From NCBI RefSeq assembly GCF_001417735.1, contig NZ_BBUZ01000028.1, positions 281,610 through 345,609 on the forward strand: a stretch of DNA of 64,000 nucleotides. Reading direction: 5' to 3'. The notes beneath the pieces were generated by a model. It searched no databases and had not been told where the DNA came from. It saw only the letters and a list, made by a program, of their open reading frames with translations. A program made the position numbers and the translations under genes. This DNA comes from Streptomyces sp. NBRC 110028. GTDB lineage: Bacteria; Actinomycetota; Actinomycetes; Streptomycetales; Streptomycetaceae. Positions 63,831 to 64,000 of the stretch are shown one piece after another. Position 1 is the first letter of the stretch. Each line of letters opens with the position of its first letter.

Positions 63831-64000
63831 GGCGGCGTCTGAGGCCGCGTCCGGTCCGTGGGCAGGAACGTGTTCAGGGCCAGCGAGGTCAGGTACGGGC
63901 TCTCGGCGCCGGTCAGGGTCGTGGGGTTGATCGAGTAGACCAGGCGGCGGCCGAGGTCGCGGGTGGCGAACGTGTTTGCCAACGTGCCGGGACGCCCCCT
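63803..64000 (-). CDS. C-terminal end of an unidentified protein (partial)
   Basis: A 65-codon frame with Streptomyces codon bias enters from the right edge and stops at TAG 63803-63805. It reads GTLANTFATRDLGRRLVYSI, then NPTTLTGAESPYLTSLALNT and a Pro/Thr/Gln-rich end. The N-terminal part is outside the window and I cannot name the family. It is convergent with the GNAT gene and overlaps it by 28 nt. Confidence 0.5.
   Translation of the reverse strand, partial: RGRPGTLANTFATRDLGRRLVYSINPTTLTGAESPYLTSLALNTFLPTDRTRPQTPPQTRSNGSA

Overview
The window is high-GC chromosomal DNA from a Streptomyces or a very close relative. Third codon positions are almost all G or C and GTG starts are frequent. 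The gene order is that of the Streptomyces chromosomal core: rne-rplU-rpmA-obg, proB/proA, nadD-LytR/CpsA/Psr-rsfS, leuS, comEA-comEC-holA, rpsT/lepA, hemW, hrcA-dnaJ, phoH-ybeY-corC, era and leuA. Two identical tRNA-Ala(GGC) genes are present. There is no rRNA, no CRISPR array, no complete insertion sequence and no biosynthetic gene cluster.

Layout. 1-3.4 kb: the 3' end of RNase E/G with a lysine/alanine-rich tail, ribosomal proteins L21 and L27, and the GTPase Obg. 3.5-5.6 kb (minus strand): a membrane glycerophosphotransferase-like protein. 5.9-9.3 kb: proline synthesis (proB, proA). 9.4-13 kb: two related membrane proteins sharing a VVFDExFVR box, an M48 protease and two tiny membrane proteins. 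13-16.7 kb: nadD, a LytR-CpsA-Psr wall-polymer transferase, rsfS and a histidine phosphatase. 16.7-18 kb: a 167-bp palindromic element and two tRNA-Ala genes flanking two small zinc-ribbon proteins. 18-21 kb: leuS behind a leucine-rich leader peptide and attenuator. 21-30 kb: DegV, ComEA, ComEC, a damaged O-methyltransferase, holA and rpsT. 30-39 kb: lepA, an acyl-CoA ligase, a SpoIIE-type phosphatase, hemW, a DUF3097 protein and a metallo-beta-lactamase-fold hydrolase. 39-48 kb: hrcA-dnaJ under a CIRCE operator, a nitronate monooxygenase-like enzyme, rsmE, a lipoprotein, a broken AAA+ ATPase, a HIT protein, RNase Z and a PfkB kinase. 48-56 kb: phoH interrupted in frame by an intein, ybeY, a CorC/HlyC protein, an Ig-repeat protein, a deaminase-like protein without its catalytic residues, and era. 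56-64 kb: an M4 protease with a probable emfourin inhibitor, leuA with its own leucine leader peptide, a TerB-like protein, a patch of gene remnants, GNAT enzymes and a small HTH/Clp-N operon under twin operators.

How the genes work together. Much of the window is translation and ribosome maturation: L21, L27, S20, Obg, Era, YbeY, RsfS, RsmE, LepA, LeuS, RNase E/G and RNase Z. A leucine theme links leuS and leuA, each preceded by a short peptide with three or four consecutive Leu codons. Cell-envelope functions are represented by the LCP protein, the glycerophosphotransferase-like protein and the paired FDE-box membrane proteins. The hrcA-dnaJ operon shows heat-shock autoregulation.

Main points of interest. 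The phoH gene carries a 360-residue intein whose key residues (Ala1, W66, C340, T358, H359, N360) match the class 3 mechanism, plus two intact LAGLIDADG motifs. Several genes here are visibly decaying: an out-of-frame deletion in an O-methyltransferase, a deletion that fuses an AAA+ ATPase to the end of an unrelated membrane protein, a frameshifted glycosidase-like gene and a headless DUF1508 remnant. Palindromic or tandem repeats supply the stop codons of three genes. Promoters were called by eye and are tentative; start codons were chosen from ribosome-binding sites and family length.
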